A stretch of 64,000 bases of DNA. Source: Colletotrichum lupini (taxonomy: Eukaryota; Ascomycota; Sordariomycetes; Glomerellales; Glomerellaceae). Below the pieces are notes generated by a model. That model was not told where the DNA came from. It saw only the letters and a list, made by a program, of their open reading frames with translations, and did not search any database. Shown here piece after piece: positions 22,739-33,968 of the stretch (its first letter is position 1; every line of letters begins with the position of its first letter). The DNA lies in NCBI RefSeq assembly GCF_023278565.1, contig NC_064682.1:1922001-1986000 (forward strand). The letters run 5' to 3'. The position numbers were made by a program, and so were the translations under genes.

Positions 22739-25114
22739 TCACATGTTGATATTCCGTGTGTCGTCGCCCATTTCCTCGCTGCCCAACTCTGCCTGAACCT
22801 CATCGGCCACGAAACCCTCGTAGTCGTCAAGGTTCTTTTGTACGTGAATCTTGAATTTGATGACATCGTTGAGCATGCGGTCAATCTCTGTGTGCAGCTC
22901 TTCTCGCAGGGAGTTGGCACGAAGCACGAGCTGTTCGTATCTAAGGTAACGGTCAGTACTGACGCACCGGTAGCTGCGATTTACTTGGACTTACTCGATG
23001 CTGGTGTTCATCTCACGTTGCTCCATCAGCTGTACCGACTCTGACAAAGTGGCTCGCATCTTGGCAAGCTCCTTTTCCATCTTCTCGATCTGGGCATCAG
23101 ACGCCATCTTTTGTGTCGTTGTTACCTGTGATAGTTGTGTTGTTAGTGGGTGGTCTATTGTGCAGATCAGGCATACTACGTACCTCCTTGGTCTTCTCAT
23201 ATTCTTCTTCAGCAGCGCGGACACGATGCTCCAGAGCCTCAACTTCGTTACGCTTGTCTTCGATTGCCTCCTTGATGCCATCGAGCAAATCATGATCCTT
23301 CATCATGTTGTCCATAGCAATGGTTCTCCTTTCGGAAATCTCCTTTCTGAGCGTGAGGAAACTGTTCTTGACCTGTCCGCGCAAGTCGAGGTTGAGAATG
23401 TGAGCGGCTTGGTAACCAGTAACAGGGTCAGCAAGCAATCGGTCGCTTGAAGAAACGCCGCTAGAGCCCTTCAATTGGGAAGAGCTGAAGTCCGGTCCAT
23501 CGTTGACCGTTACTTGCAATTCGTAGTCTCTGCCGTTAGCGTTGACTGCGGTTGCAGGTATAAGCGCAATCTGATACGCCAAAGTGTTGTATCTGTCTAC
23601 CATTCTCTCGAGTTCGTCCAATCTCCTGCTCGCCTCCATCTCCTTTTCGGCGACTTTCTTCTTGACGTCCTCCAATCTTTGCGATGCCGACTCGATTCCC
23701 TTCTGAAGACGTTCCCGCTCAGCAGTCATGCGGTCGATATCCTGCATGCTGATGCCGAGATCGTCCACAGCCTTTTGAAGTCCTCGTCGTTCGTCCTCTA
23801 CCTCTCTTAGCTCCTCATTGAGCTTATCAAGCTCTTCGTGTAGAACGTTGATTCGGGTTTCGTACTTGTCGGATCTCTGCATGGCAAGCGCATTGTACTC
23901 CTCGAACTTGATCTTGTCCTCTTCCATGATCCTGAAGTGATTGTCGAGTACCGCGGGATCCGGTGTAGACTTTTCAAGATCTTCAATTTCTTGCAAAAGT
24001 CGGCTGTTCTCTGCCTCGAGCATTTCAAGTTCGGAGGTGTACTTGGAGTTGGACTGCTCGAAAGCGGCGGCCATCCTTTCAATATGAGGGGCTAGTGCTC
24101 GGTTGGCATCGTCGTCGTCTGCGTCCTCGTCCATGGCAAGCCAGTCCCTATATGCCTTGCTCAAAAAGTCGAAAATGATACGATCCCCGGTGACGTCGAT
24201 GCCGCTTTCGAGACAAGCGTCGTCGTATCGACTACAGGCGTAGCCATCCAGCATCTGCGCCAGCTGCATCATCCAATGCAGCAATCCCAGGAAAGTGCTC
24301 CAGTTTTGACCACCAACAGCGGCAATCTGACTCTTTGTGATGCTTCTCTCGTACGGGTACCGCAGCTGCTTCAAGATAGGCGGCACTTCTTGGTCGATGT
24401 TCTTTTGGAACTTGTGGCTCGGGTCAATCCGTCTGTACAGCCATTGGAACATGAAGTTGAAATCCTTTTGTGTAGGGGACTTGATAATGTTTTGCGATAG
24501 GGTGTGCTTCATCTGCATTTCGAAGTTGTTTTGGGCGAGGTAATCCAGCAGCTCTTGTCCTATTCTAGCCTGGTAGGATCTGTCTCGCAGCGGGCGGGGG
24601 TCTCGTGGTACGCCAGCAGGCTGTGGTGCTTGCTGGAAGAAACTCTGGTGGCTCATGGGTCCGGCGGTTGATGTCCTTGCGCGGTACACGCTGCTCCTTC
24701 TATCGTCTTGTGAAGATCGTCCTGGTGCAGGCGTCGGGGCAAAGGACTTGTCGCGCATCGATGATGTTCGCTTCACTGAGGACAGGCCAATGTCTGCCAA
24801 GTTCGTTCCGGATGATGAGCGCTGGAACATGGGCTGGCTAGGTCGCGATAATGCCAGAGATTGTCTGGAGCCGGACATGGATCGGCCATGACTGTTTGAG
24901 TAGGGCGCGCCCGTGCCGACGCCTGAGGCGGATCGCTTCATCGCTGATGCGGTTTGAGGTAGGCCGGTGTTGTAGTTAATGCCTCCTAATGTCTGCGCAA
25001 GATGTTAGCTAGGGCGAATCTCTAGAGGCCATGGTATTGCGACAGGCTGATATTGAGGAAAATGCTGACTTCTCTTGGTCTGCGCACACTCCACAGGCCG
25101 GTGTCTTGCGACAT
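22739..25114 (-). CDS. ndc80: Kinetochore protein Ndc80/HEC1
   Basis: Ndc80 is the microtubule-binding subunit of the Ndc80 complex (with Nuf2, Spc24 and Spc25) and joins kinetochores to spindle microtubules. Exons 25070-25114, 23184-24992, 22995-23125 and 22739-22940 give 728 residues. The 15-codon first exon, [15 protein letters not shown], joins to [10 protein letters not shown] as in other fungal Ndc80 proteins, so the ATG that would give MKRSASG is internal. Residues 1-140 form a basic, Ser/Arg-rich tail, the target of Aurora B in relatives. The calponin-homology head spans about 145-270 ([47 protein letters not shown]). The rest is long coiled coil, interrupted near residues 500-560, probably including the flexible loop. 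The last exon ([19 protein letters not shown]) contributes the tetramerisation end. The gene is head-to-head with PEX14, 607 bases apart. Confidence 0.96.
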
Positions 25115-25721
25115 GGTAGGAGGGAGCTGAACAGTGGGAGTTCTAGTGCCAAATCGCAGTCAACGGACTTGCGAAAGGACTTGCGATCCAGGAGCCAACA
25201 ATTGCGAGTCGCGGGGATAGAAGCAAGCTGTTGCGCGACGAATTCGAGTAAAGATGTATGGTTTGCGCGTGCGTGCATGCGTCGTGTGTAAGGAGGTGCG
25301 AGTGGGATGGCGGATCGGGTAGCAGATGCAAAAGTGTTGTTGCTCTGGAGCAAGTAAACAAATTGTTCTGCCCCTCGTTCATTGGTTGCGCACTGCCCCT
25401 CTCAAACAATGGGCGATGGGTCCCCGGCTGCCACGGTCTCGGTGATGCCCAACACGTGACGGTGAACGAAGGACATCCGGACGGTACTTGCTCGGCATTT
25501 CTCCGCATTAGGTAATCGCTCCAGACATTTCCCCAGCCGCTGCTCTGCGCCGAAGCCTCGGCTCAGGATCCGGCCACCCATTATTGCACGTAATCAGGTC
25601 GCGAAGGGCCCTCCGTCATTCCTTCCAACTGCACATGCCTTTTACCTTCGCCTCCATTACCGCGAAGTGTACTCTTCACTGAAGAAGTTCGCGGCGAGGT
25701 TGATAAGGCGACACATTGAAG
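25115..25721. promoter_or_regulatory. Bidirectional promoter region of NDC80 and PEX14
   Basis: These 607 bases separate two divergent start codons, so they carry both promoters and leaders. The sequence includes CCAAT/ATTGG boxes (for example CATTGGTTGC near 25380). No third gene is seen. Confidence 0.55.
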
Positions 25722-26903
25722 ATGGCGATACGAGAGGATATCGTCGCATCAGCGGTATGGTGAACCCAATCCCAATGTCCAATGACGGCCTGCTAACTTG
25801 TAGATAGACGCAGTGTTAGTCCCAAAGAACCGATGTATCGCGCGCAACCCTATACTGACTGTACTGTAGTTCTGCAGGACCCGAGCGTTGCAAGCTCGTC
25901 CATCGAGAGTCGCATGTCTTTCCTACGGACCAAGAACCTGACCCAAGAAGAAATCGATGCCGCTTTATCGAGAGTCGGCGTCCAGGCTGCACCGGGTCCG
26001 ATGCCGGTCGCTCAGCAGCAGCAACAGCAACAACCACAACAATACTACCAACCAGCATACCCTCCTCAGTACCAGGCATGGCAACCTCCTCCACCGCCCC
26101 CTAAGAGAGACTGGAGGGACTGGTTCATCATGGCAACAGTCGTCGGTGGTTTCAGCTACGGCGCATACACTCTGGCCAAGGTACGGACTTCCACACCTCT
26201 GGTTCTACGAAAACAGATGACTGACAAAGCTTAGCGATACGTGGTTCCTCTGATTGCGCCGCCGACACCCGAGAAGCTCGAACAGGATAAGAAGTCGATT
26301 GAGGAGCAGTTTGACAAGGCCTTTGGGCTTGTCGAGCAACTGGCCAAGGATACAGAGGAACTCAAGGCTACGGAGCAAAAACGCACTGAAAAACTGGACA
26401 CGGCTTTGGAGGATATTGAAAAGATTATGACGGAACTGAGGAACGCCAATCAGCGAAGGGAACTCGAGACACAGCGCGTCAAGGACGACGTGCAGATCCT
26501 CAAGGATTCCATCCCTAAGGCTATGAATACTCAGAAGGATCTTACCGGCTCGAGACTGAAGGAGGTCAACACCGAACTCACTAGCCTCAAGACCCTGATC
26601 ACACAACGCATGACCGCCGCGTCATCATCGACACCCGCCAACGGTCTGCGACCTGGTGCGACCGCTACGCCCGCTCCTGCTGCGAACAGCACGGAGGCCG
26701 CTGCCAGCACCGAGACCATCAAGCCCGTTAGCACGCCGATCTTCAACCGCCCTTCGCCGTTCAGCGGTGCCACGGGCGCAAAGGCCTCTATCCCGGCCTG
26801 GCAGATGGCCATGGCCAACAAGGACTCTGCCGCCACACCGGCAGCAACAAACGGAACCTCGTCCGACAGCAACTCGCAGCAGCAGGCATCCGCTTCTCCA
26901 TAA
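25722..26903 (+). CDS. pex14: Peroxisomal docking protein Pex14 with a 7-base microexon
   Basis: Pex14 is the peroxisomal membrane docking factor for the Pex5 and Pex7 import receptors. The model has four exons: 25722-25754, 25808-25814 (7 bases), 25870-26180 and 26235-26903, giving 339 residues. Splicing the microexon yields MAIREDIVASATQFLQDPSV, which matches the Pex14 N-terminal domain residue for residue in length. The receptor-binding helices continue as SRMSFLRTKNLTQEEIDAAL. A Gln/Pro-rich linker (60-92) includes a PPPPPPK run usable by an SH3 domain such as Pex13. One membrane segment follows (about 98-116, WFIMATVVGGFSYGAYTLA), then a coiled coil (130-210) and a disordered Ala/Thr/Ser tail. 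A one-intron alternative leaves the frame wrong, so the microexon is the best explanation. cDNA would settle the exact acceptor: AG at 25803 is a near neighbour but gives the wrong phase. Confidence 0.93.
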
Positions 26904-29804
26904 ATGGGATAGTAAGGAAACACAATGTACAGTATGCATCTATGATTTCATTGCGTCATGAACAGGAGAGCGACGGGTGTAATTGCGCGTGTGGAACTTT
27001 TGGGAAAAGGAACGCCTGTACAGAGTAGCAAAAGGTAGATATAAGCCTTGAAGCAGACTATGTGTATGCGGCGGCATAAAACATCCGAAAGCGACCTTTG
27101 CGTGTGACAGTTATCCACGTGCAAGAGCCAGAACTCCAGCCCAGCCCCGGACCGCAGCTTCAGGGTTCAGAGGGGTTGTGAACGTGTGAGGCTGGCCAGG
27201 GTTCCATTGACGTGTTTTGCATGGGCTGGTCGCTATCTCGGGTGTTGCCATAGTTGTCCCGTAAGCGAGGAGGGTCTCGCGGGGGTGAAAAGGTTCGTTG
27301 GCGAGTGTGGGTGTGCGTGTCAACGTCTCACCGCGAAATGAGCCCGTCTCATTCACTTTTAGTACTTTTACTGCCAGATGAAAAGCGTTCATAGATGGGC
27401 CAGGCTGTCACGCAGTCAGTTTCAAGAGTCGATTACGACAGACTAATTGGCAATGTGCAGTTTGAGAGGATCCGCATAGATGCTGGTCAAGCAGAGATGA
27501 AAGAGAACGTGAGTATTGAGCGAGACTGTAGAAAGCGAGGCAGGTACAAATAGCTGCAAAACGCAGGTATCTGGCGATCTTCGCAAGCTCGACTGAAATG
27601 GGGTGGCGTCGCCCGATAGTGTTGCGGGAGCGCGCCTGAACGCCGGGGGTCCACTGCCGGAGCCGTAGGATTGGGTGCATTTCTTCTTCCATCTAAGCGA
27701 CGTTAATCATCCGAGAGGGGCTAGAAAACTAAAAACGGAGCATGAGAGCATGGGTTTTAGTGTCTTGTGTGGGATGTGGTGTCTCTTTTCTTTCGTGAGT
27801 CGCGCTTGATTCAGCAACGGGCGCAGATCTCACTCTAATAGTATACCACAACGAAGCTTGAAGCTCCTTGCTTCAACCCACAGACGATGGGTCAGATGTT
27901 TGAGGAGCAGAGTGAAGAATGCAGGGTTAGGATGAGGGGTGAGAGAAGGTTGAAGTGAGTATCTGAACTTCTGAAGGGTGGATAAGCAAGCATCTCTCAG
28001 TCTAAAATGCCAGCCACCTCGAAGCATGGCGGATTGCTCCGAGCAGTAGCTTTGTGCAAGCCTTAACGTGGCTTCAAGGTACATTGTAAGTAAGGGAAGT
28101 ATCAGTTGTCAACCACATGGAGGAGGCCTTCGGAGCAAATGTCAAAGAGTGTTTTAATGTCAAACACTGACACATTCATCTTTCCCCTCCTCCATCTAAC
28201 TAAGTATCTGAACATGAAGGCAGGAGGGGGAAAAAAAAAAAAAAAAAAGGAAACCGCCCAGCTTTGGTGCGAAACGTATGCCCCGCGACATCTAGTCAGG
28301 AATACGGAGTAAGGCAGAACCGTAGACAGCACTGGAGCGGGCCGAAGAACAAGCAACGAACATGTTCCACCCTTTTCCGCAACAATTTCCTCTTTTGACC
28401 GTTCTTGCGGAGCGAACAACAGCAACCCCCCTGGAAGCCGCCGCTGCTGATGAAGCAAAAGCCAACGACCCTCATCTTTTCTTGCGGCTTGCCGACCGTC
28501 TGGTCTTTTGCCTCCTTACCAGCAACGGTAATACTCAAAACATGACGCCTGCCAGGCTCATCCCCGCCACTGCATCTGCCATCTCAATCAACAGTCTCTC
28601 TCTCCCTGAAGGACGGGCTGAAGCCTAAGGTAGCCGTGTGCTGCTCAGAAGTTAATACCAAGTCCTAGGTACCTTACGTGCTTACCTAGTTGATTCAGAC
28701 TACTTTCTCATCAACCGTCCACTCACGGCTTCTGGAACGCTTCGCATTGCGCTGGGCTTCCTCGTGAGTGTCGTCCTACGCGCCACTCATATCCAATCTT
28801 CGCCCTCCTTCGGCCCCTCGGCCTCTTCTAACCCTCCACTCCATCCATCATTGCTGCTGGAATTGCTCCGAAACCCCAATGGATTAAGAATTTGGAGTGA
28901 CCATGAGGATATTCCCCAATTTGGAGAACTATCCTCTCTAGGGATACAACACCATTACACTAGTAGCCTTTGGCACATGATGCAAGGGTTAAAGCGGGAA
29001 GCTAACGGCGAGGGTAAAACTTGCCTTAGACCGCTGCACATCCGTTTGATGGCCACAAGCGATCACTCGAGGGAAAATCCCATCAACCGAGGCACCTTTT
29101 GGGCTAACCGACATGTCATCGATTTGTCTGCCATACACCTGAGGTAGGCAATTCGCCTTAGTTGCCAACGAAGCATCCCCAGCCTCGTTGGCTTTCTTTT
29201 AATTATCCAGTATTCTTTTTAGTTTCTTACTTTGGCTCATGTTGCGGACACTTGTGGGCTACCATCCAGTTACCGTTACATTTGTTTTCACTCCATTCTA
29301 GTTCTTCCCATCCTCCTTGTACCGTGACAGAGCGCAAACACGTTCCCGCTTTCCCCACAACAGCAACTATTCCCATCCACACCACGCACACACACACATA
29401 CAACACTCCACAGCAAGCTTCCTCAGCTTACCCTGTCTTCTCTTCGACCTTGGTACCCTGCTCCTAGAGGCTAGATACATCCCCTCTCCAAGGGACCGCT
29501 GATCCGTACGGTGAAGTGTGCGTGTGAGTCTGAGTGGACTCCAAATCTGATGGCCAGGGGGGTCCCGCAACCAATTCCCTACTCATCTGAACATCCTGTT
29601 GGCCCCTAGTCCTTGACCGTTGCTACCTTCTATCGACAGATTGCAGCCTTCTTTTGCTGGAGTAGCGTGTGTTGTTGCTGGTGTTTCAATCACGTCAGGC
29701 ATAGTAGCCGTCTTGGCCTTGACCCTTCACTTGCTTCTTCTTCTCTTATATATCCCTTGACCAGGCCGTTGCCTATTTTCCCTCTCCCTCCCTTTTTTTT
29801 AGCC
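26904..29804. other. Gene-free interval between PEX14 and the alpha/beta hydrolase
   Basis: These 2.9 kb contain only short open frames without domain content. They hold an 18-A run at 28231-28248 and a TACGGAGTA motif at 28303-28311. From about 29,690 there is a CT-rich stretch directly before the hydrolase start that looks like a promoter and leader. A non-coding RNA cannot be excluded by reading alone. Confidence 0.55.
28231..28248 (+). repeat. Poly-A tract (18 A)
   Basis: An uninterrupted A run follows AGGAGGGGG. It could be a nucleosome-excluding element, or mark the integrated end of a retroposed sequence, but no matching element is visible next to it. Confidence 0.75.
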
Positions 29805-31335
29805 ATGTCCCGATCATCCTTCGACTATCCGAATCCTCTCAATATGGACCCTGCCCAGTTCAAGCTGCTGTTGTCGTTGCTGCCCAAAGTGCCCTTGATA
29901 ACACGGGTAGCACTGCTTCATGTTCTACACTTGTCAAAGTCATCCCAGTACCTAGACCTACGGAGCGATCTCATCATCTCGGTGCTACGTTCATACCTTC
30001 AGCCAGCCAAGTTGCGCTCCATCACGTCCACGCAGAAGCTCGCGAACCGTGATAGCGGCGTCAAGGGGAGGATATGGGTTTCCACATACGCCAGCCCCGT
30101 GCCGCCAGAAACCGACGTGCGCGACGCCATCATCGGGATCATACAGTCAACCAGGGCACCAGATACTCCAGAATTCAAGCTGCGACTGCCGGATATCGTG
30201 CCAGTGGAGGCCGAGTGGACGGGCTACCGTGCCGGTGCGACGGAAGAGGAGCGGCCGCCCGCGATTGGGGAGAAGGACAAGTTTGAAAAGCTACAGAAGG
30301 AGGTTACCAGCCCGCTGACGGTGTTGTACCTTCACGGAGGAGCGTACTATCTCTGCGACCCGGCGACTCACCGACCAGCTACGAAAAAGATTGCCAAGTT
30401 GACTGGAGGCCGCGTGTACTCAGTGCGGTACCGCCTGGCTCCGCAGAACCCCTTCCCGTCGGCTCTGCTAGACGCCTTGGTTTCCTATTTGACTCTGCTA
30501 TACCCGCCACCCGATGCCTACCACCAAGCCGTCGACCCGAAACATATCGTCGTTGCTGGAGACAGGTGAGTAAATCTCAATCGTCAGGAGGAAGTCGGTG
30601 TGCTAATCAACATGTTATAGTGCCGGGGGCAACTTGAGTCTATCTCTGCTACAACTCCTCCTCGAGCTGCGCAGACAGAATCGAAAGATTCGCTGGCTGG
30701 GCGAGGAGAGAGAAATCCCCTTACCCGCGGGACTCGCACTCAACTCACCGTGGATGGACATCACGCAAAGCTCGCCCAGCTGGGACGCCAACGGAGAATT
30801 CGATTACCTGCCCACAGGCGAAGTCTACGCAAAATACAACCCGCCCCCCTGCGAAGCCTGGCCCGCGAAACCGCCCCGGACAAACATGTACGCCGACGAC
30901 GACCTCCTCGCGCATCCCTTGGTGACGCTCCTGATGAGCCGCAGCTGGGCGGGCGCGCCACCCGTGTACATCTGCACGGGGTGGGAGTTGCTGGCGGACG
31001 AGGACAAGTACATGGCGCGCAAGCTGCACCAGGACGGCGTGCCCGTGGTCTTTGAGGAGTACGAGGGGATGCCGCACTGCTTCGCGCTGATCCTGACAAA
31101 GATCCCCAACGCGAGGCGGTGCTTTGAAGGGTGGACCAATTTCATGAAGAGGGCCGTCACGGGCCCGGAGACGATCGATTCCAGGGCGACCTCGATCAAG
31201 TCCAAGACGCTGCAGGAGGAGGTTCTCGACTTTGAGTCGTTAAGTGCCGTGAGCGCTGAGGACGTGCAGAAGAGGGTTCTCGCCAAGAAGGAGACGACAT
31301 TGGCGGCTGCGCCAGAGACTGCGGCGAAACTCTAG
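29805..31335 (+). CDS. Alpha/beta hydrolase of the hormone-sensitive-lipase (HSL) type
   Basis: This is a 491-residue esterase/lipase-like enzyme from the HSL branch (alpha/beta-hydrolase_3). Exons are 29805-30565 and 30621-31335; the intron falls inside the nucleophile codon, and splicing gives VVAGDSAGGNLSLSL. HGGAYY at 177-182 is the oxyanion-hole motif of the family, and Ser254 in GDSAGG is the predicted nucleophile. The acid is probably Asp in TGWELLADEDKYM and the base His in EGMPHCFAL. The N-terminal 90 residues form an extra helical region (LLLSLLPKVPLITRVALLHVL) that may act as a lid or membrane-associating part. The C-terminal 60 residues are charged and probably flexible. The start was chosen after a CT-rich leader; the frame is open further upstream without an ATG-proximal domain. 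The substrate is unknown; lipid esters or xenobiotic esters are likely. Confidence 0.9.
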
Positions 31336-32378
31336 ATCCCACCAGGAGCAAAGGGGTAGGGAGAGTCGCGTCGATGTCTGATGATGAGCTTTACCGGTGT
31401 TCGATGAAAGAGGAGAGAGATCACTAATGATTTTTGCATATTCAACATCAGACCATGTAATTATTTAAACGCCTCATGAAAAAAGGAATGATAATAGGGC
31501 GAGCAATTGCACAAATCAAAATAAGATAACTTCGCACAGAAAACGAGACTCGAGCGTGTCCGTACTCGCCCTCCTTGCTGGGATCATCCTGTTAAACAAG
31601 CAGTGGACGGATCTCCAAAGCCAAGAAGATTATTCTTGTCCGCCCCGTTCTAGGAGCTATCTAGTATCACATGCGAAAGGGGCCAACGAAACGCGTATCA
31701 CGAATACGGAGGTTTCTGTGCGCTGATCCACGCGTTCGTGACGATTGACGAGTCGGGAAATGCTCGGGCCGTGTTGCAGTGCAGCAAGGTGAGAGAGGGC
31801 GGATTTGTTAAAGATCTCACCTCACACACCAATGTTGTGTTTGCTGCATCGGCAACGGGCCGCAGCTCGTCGTGTCACCCTTCGCCTTGATGAAATTCTC
31901 CGAGAATCCAGAGGCTCCAGCGTCGAGTGACACCGGAAGGTCGTTCACTCACTCTCACAGACTCAAAAACCCACCCCTGGGGATTGAAGATTTCAGATTG
32001 ATCCCCCAGAGTGTAGAGGTTGAAGATGGCGTTAATGGTTGAGGCTGGAGCTACCCCTGCACCGAACAGCTCCGGGTAAGGTAGCATCCCCTGTCAGAAC
32101 CTTGATTAGATACATGCGGGTGAGCTAAGGCACCTACAGCCCCGAAAACGTGGCGCTGCGGCGCCAGCGCAACGTCTGGAAAAATCTCACCTCACATCCG
32201 AAATCTCATTGGCATAGCTCTCACTCACATCTCATTCTCACCCTCACCCCGTGTTGGATGTGAACACACAGAGATCTCACCAAGATCTCACAAGAAACTC
32301 GATCAAGAAGGGCGAGAGAGCTCACGGTGAATCATTCATATAGTATAGGGGACAGGCACGACTAATAACGAGTTCACA
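31336..32378. promoter_or_regulatory. Upstream region of the DHCR24-like gene with a TCTCAC motif cluster
   Basis: This 1.0 kb interval contains at least six copies of TCTCAC on the same strand (starting at 31815, 31953, 32185, 32236, 32275 and 32286). Two sit in the longer string TCACCTCAC (31817-31825 and 32187-32195). The cluster lies 90-560 bases before the start codon of the sterol-reductase-like gene. TCACCTCAC differs by one base from the classical sterol regulatory element core TCACCCCAC. Whether an SREBP-type factor binds here is inference only. No coding gene is supported. Confidence 0.5.
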
Positions 32379-33968
32379 ATGGAGCGCCACAAGAAGACCG
32401 TCTCCAAGATCGCCGCCGCGGTGCGGTCCTTCTTCGACCGCAAGGAACCCTACCGCATCTTCCACGGCTCGACAAACAGCACCCGCCCCTTCCGCCGCGA
32501 CCGCGTCGTCGACATCTCGGCCCTCGGCAGCGTCCTCGAGGTCAACAAGGCCCGCCGCACCGCCCTCGTCGAGCCAAACGTCCCCATGGACCGCCTCGTT
32601 GAGGGCACCCTCCGCCACGGCCTCATCCCCCCCGTCGTCATGGAGTTCCCCGGCATCACCGCCGGCGGCGGCTACGCCGGCACCGCGGGCGAGTCCTCGA
32701 GCTTCAAGCACGGCTTCTTCGACGACACCATCAACGAGGTCGAAATGGTCCTCGCCGACGGCCAGGTCGTCCGCGCCAACCGGACCAACGAGCGGGCCGA
32801 CCTGTTCCGCGGCGCTGCGGGAGCCGTCGGCACCCTCGGCGTTACCACCATGATTGAGCTGCAGCTCGTCGAGGCCAAGAAGTACGTAAAGACGACGTAC
32901 CACCGCACCCACAGCGTCGCCGAGGCCGTCGAGACCGTTCAGGCCGAGACGCTCAACGCCGAAAACGACTACGTCGACGGCATCCTCTTCTCCAAGGACC
33001 ACGGCGTCGTCATCACCGGCAAGCTGACGGACGAGATCCCCGAGGACCGCAAGCCGCAGACTTTCAGCGGCGCCTGGGACCCCTGGTTCTACCTGCACGT
33101 CAAAGACCGCACCCTCACCGCCGGCTCCGCCAACAGCGAGGCGTCGACAGTAGCGACGACATCCTCGTCCGCCGTGGTCGACTACGTGCCCCTGGCCGAG
33201 TACCTCTTCCGCTACGACCGCGCCGGCTTCTGGGTCGGCGCTGCCGCCTTCGATTACTTCAAGTACGTCCCCTTCACGCGCTTCACCCGCTGGTTCCTCG
33301 ACGACTTCCTGCACACGCGCATGCTCTACCGCGCCCTCCACGGCAGCGGCGAGTCGGCCCGCTTCGTCGTCCAGGACCTCGCCCTCCCCTACAAGAACGC
33401 CGAGCGCTTCGTCGACTACACGGCCGAGAACTTTGGCATCTGGCCCCTCTGGCTCTGTCCCTTGAAGCAGACCGCCCCGCCCACGTTCCACCCGCACACG
33501 GGCGAGGTCGAGACCTTGCCCGCCGCTGAGGGAAGCAGCAGCAGCGGCAGCAGTACGGTAACGGCCCCCAAACCGATGCTCAACATCGGCCTCTGGGGCT
33601 GGGGCCCCTCTGACCCGGCCGAATTCGTCACCAAGAACCGCGCCCTCGAGCACAAGCTCCGCGAGCTGGGCGGCATGAAGTGGCTGTACGCGCACACGTA
33701 CTACACCGAAGACGAGTTCTGGCAGGCCTACAACAACAAGAGCTGGTACGAGGCCCTTCGCGAAAAGTACAACGCAACGACGCTGCCGACCGTGTACAAC
33801 AAGGTCAAGGTCGACGTCGAGGCCCGCAAGGGTGAGAAGAAGGGCTGGCGCGACGTCGTAAAGTCCAAGCCGCCCATTGGCGGTCTGTATGGTATCTACA
33901 AGGCTATCCAGAGCAAGGATTACCATTTGCACCGCCGGGCCGAGTGGAAGTGGAAGGGTGACAAATGA
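32379..33968 (+). CDS. DHCR24/DWARF1-like FAD-binding oxidoreductase
   Basis: This is an intronless 529-residue FAD-linked (PCMH-type) oxidoreductase related to Delta24-sterol reductase (human DHCR24, plant DIMINUTO/DWARF1). The FAD-binding half covers about residues 20-220. It has the DHCR24 signature GTAGESSSFKHGFFDD, then the LADGQVVRANRTNERADLFRG strand, GTLGVTTMIELQLV and KKYVKTTYH. The C-terminal substrate-cap half contains FVVQDLALPYKNAERFVDY, WPLWLCPLKQT and GMKWLYAHTYYTEDEFW, all close to the DHCR24 order. A 25-residue Ser/Gly insertion (about 385-400) is extra. The N-terminal membrane helix of the animal enzyme is missing. Fungal ergosterol keeps its side chain methylated and uses Erg4 for the last reduction, so the substrate here is unclear. 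The gene is convergent with ERG13, 576 bases away. Strong third-base C/G bias creates a long meaningless antisense frame. Confidence 0.9.
   Translation: MERHKKTVSKIAAAVRSFFDRKEPYRIFHGSTNSTRPFRRDRVVDISALGSVLEVNKARRTALVEPNVPMDRLVEGTLRHGLIPPVVMEFPGITAGGGYAGTAGESSSFKHGFFDDTINEVEMVLADGQVVRANRTNERADLFRGAAGAVGTLGVTTMIELQLVEAKKYVKTTYHRTHSVAEAVETVQAETLNAENDYVDGILFSKDHGVVITGKLTDEIPEDRKPQTFSGAWDPWFYLHVKDRTLTAGSANSEASTVATTSSSAVVDYVPLAEYLFRYDRAGFWVGAAAFDYFKYVPFTRFTRWFLDDFLHTRMLYRALHGSGESARFVVQDLALPYKNAERFVDYTAENFGIWPLWLCPLKQTAPPTFHPHTGEVETLPAAEGSSSSGSSTVTAPKPMLNIGLWGWGPSDPAEFVTKNRALEHKLRELGGMKWLYAHTYYTEDEFWQAYNNKSWYEALREKYNATTLPTVYNKVKVDVEARKGEKKGWRDVVKSKPPIGGLYGIYKAIQSKDYHLHRRAEWKWKGDK

Noticed and set aside
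32322..33932. A 536-codon open frame on the strand opposite the DHCR24-like gene
   Set aside because: It is a shadow of the strong C/G third-base bias of the real gene. Its translation is Val/Gly/Ala/Glu-rich without domains. Similar shadows lie opposite ERG13 and the BCS1-type gene.
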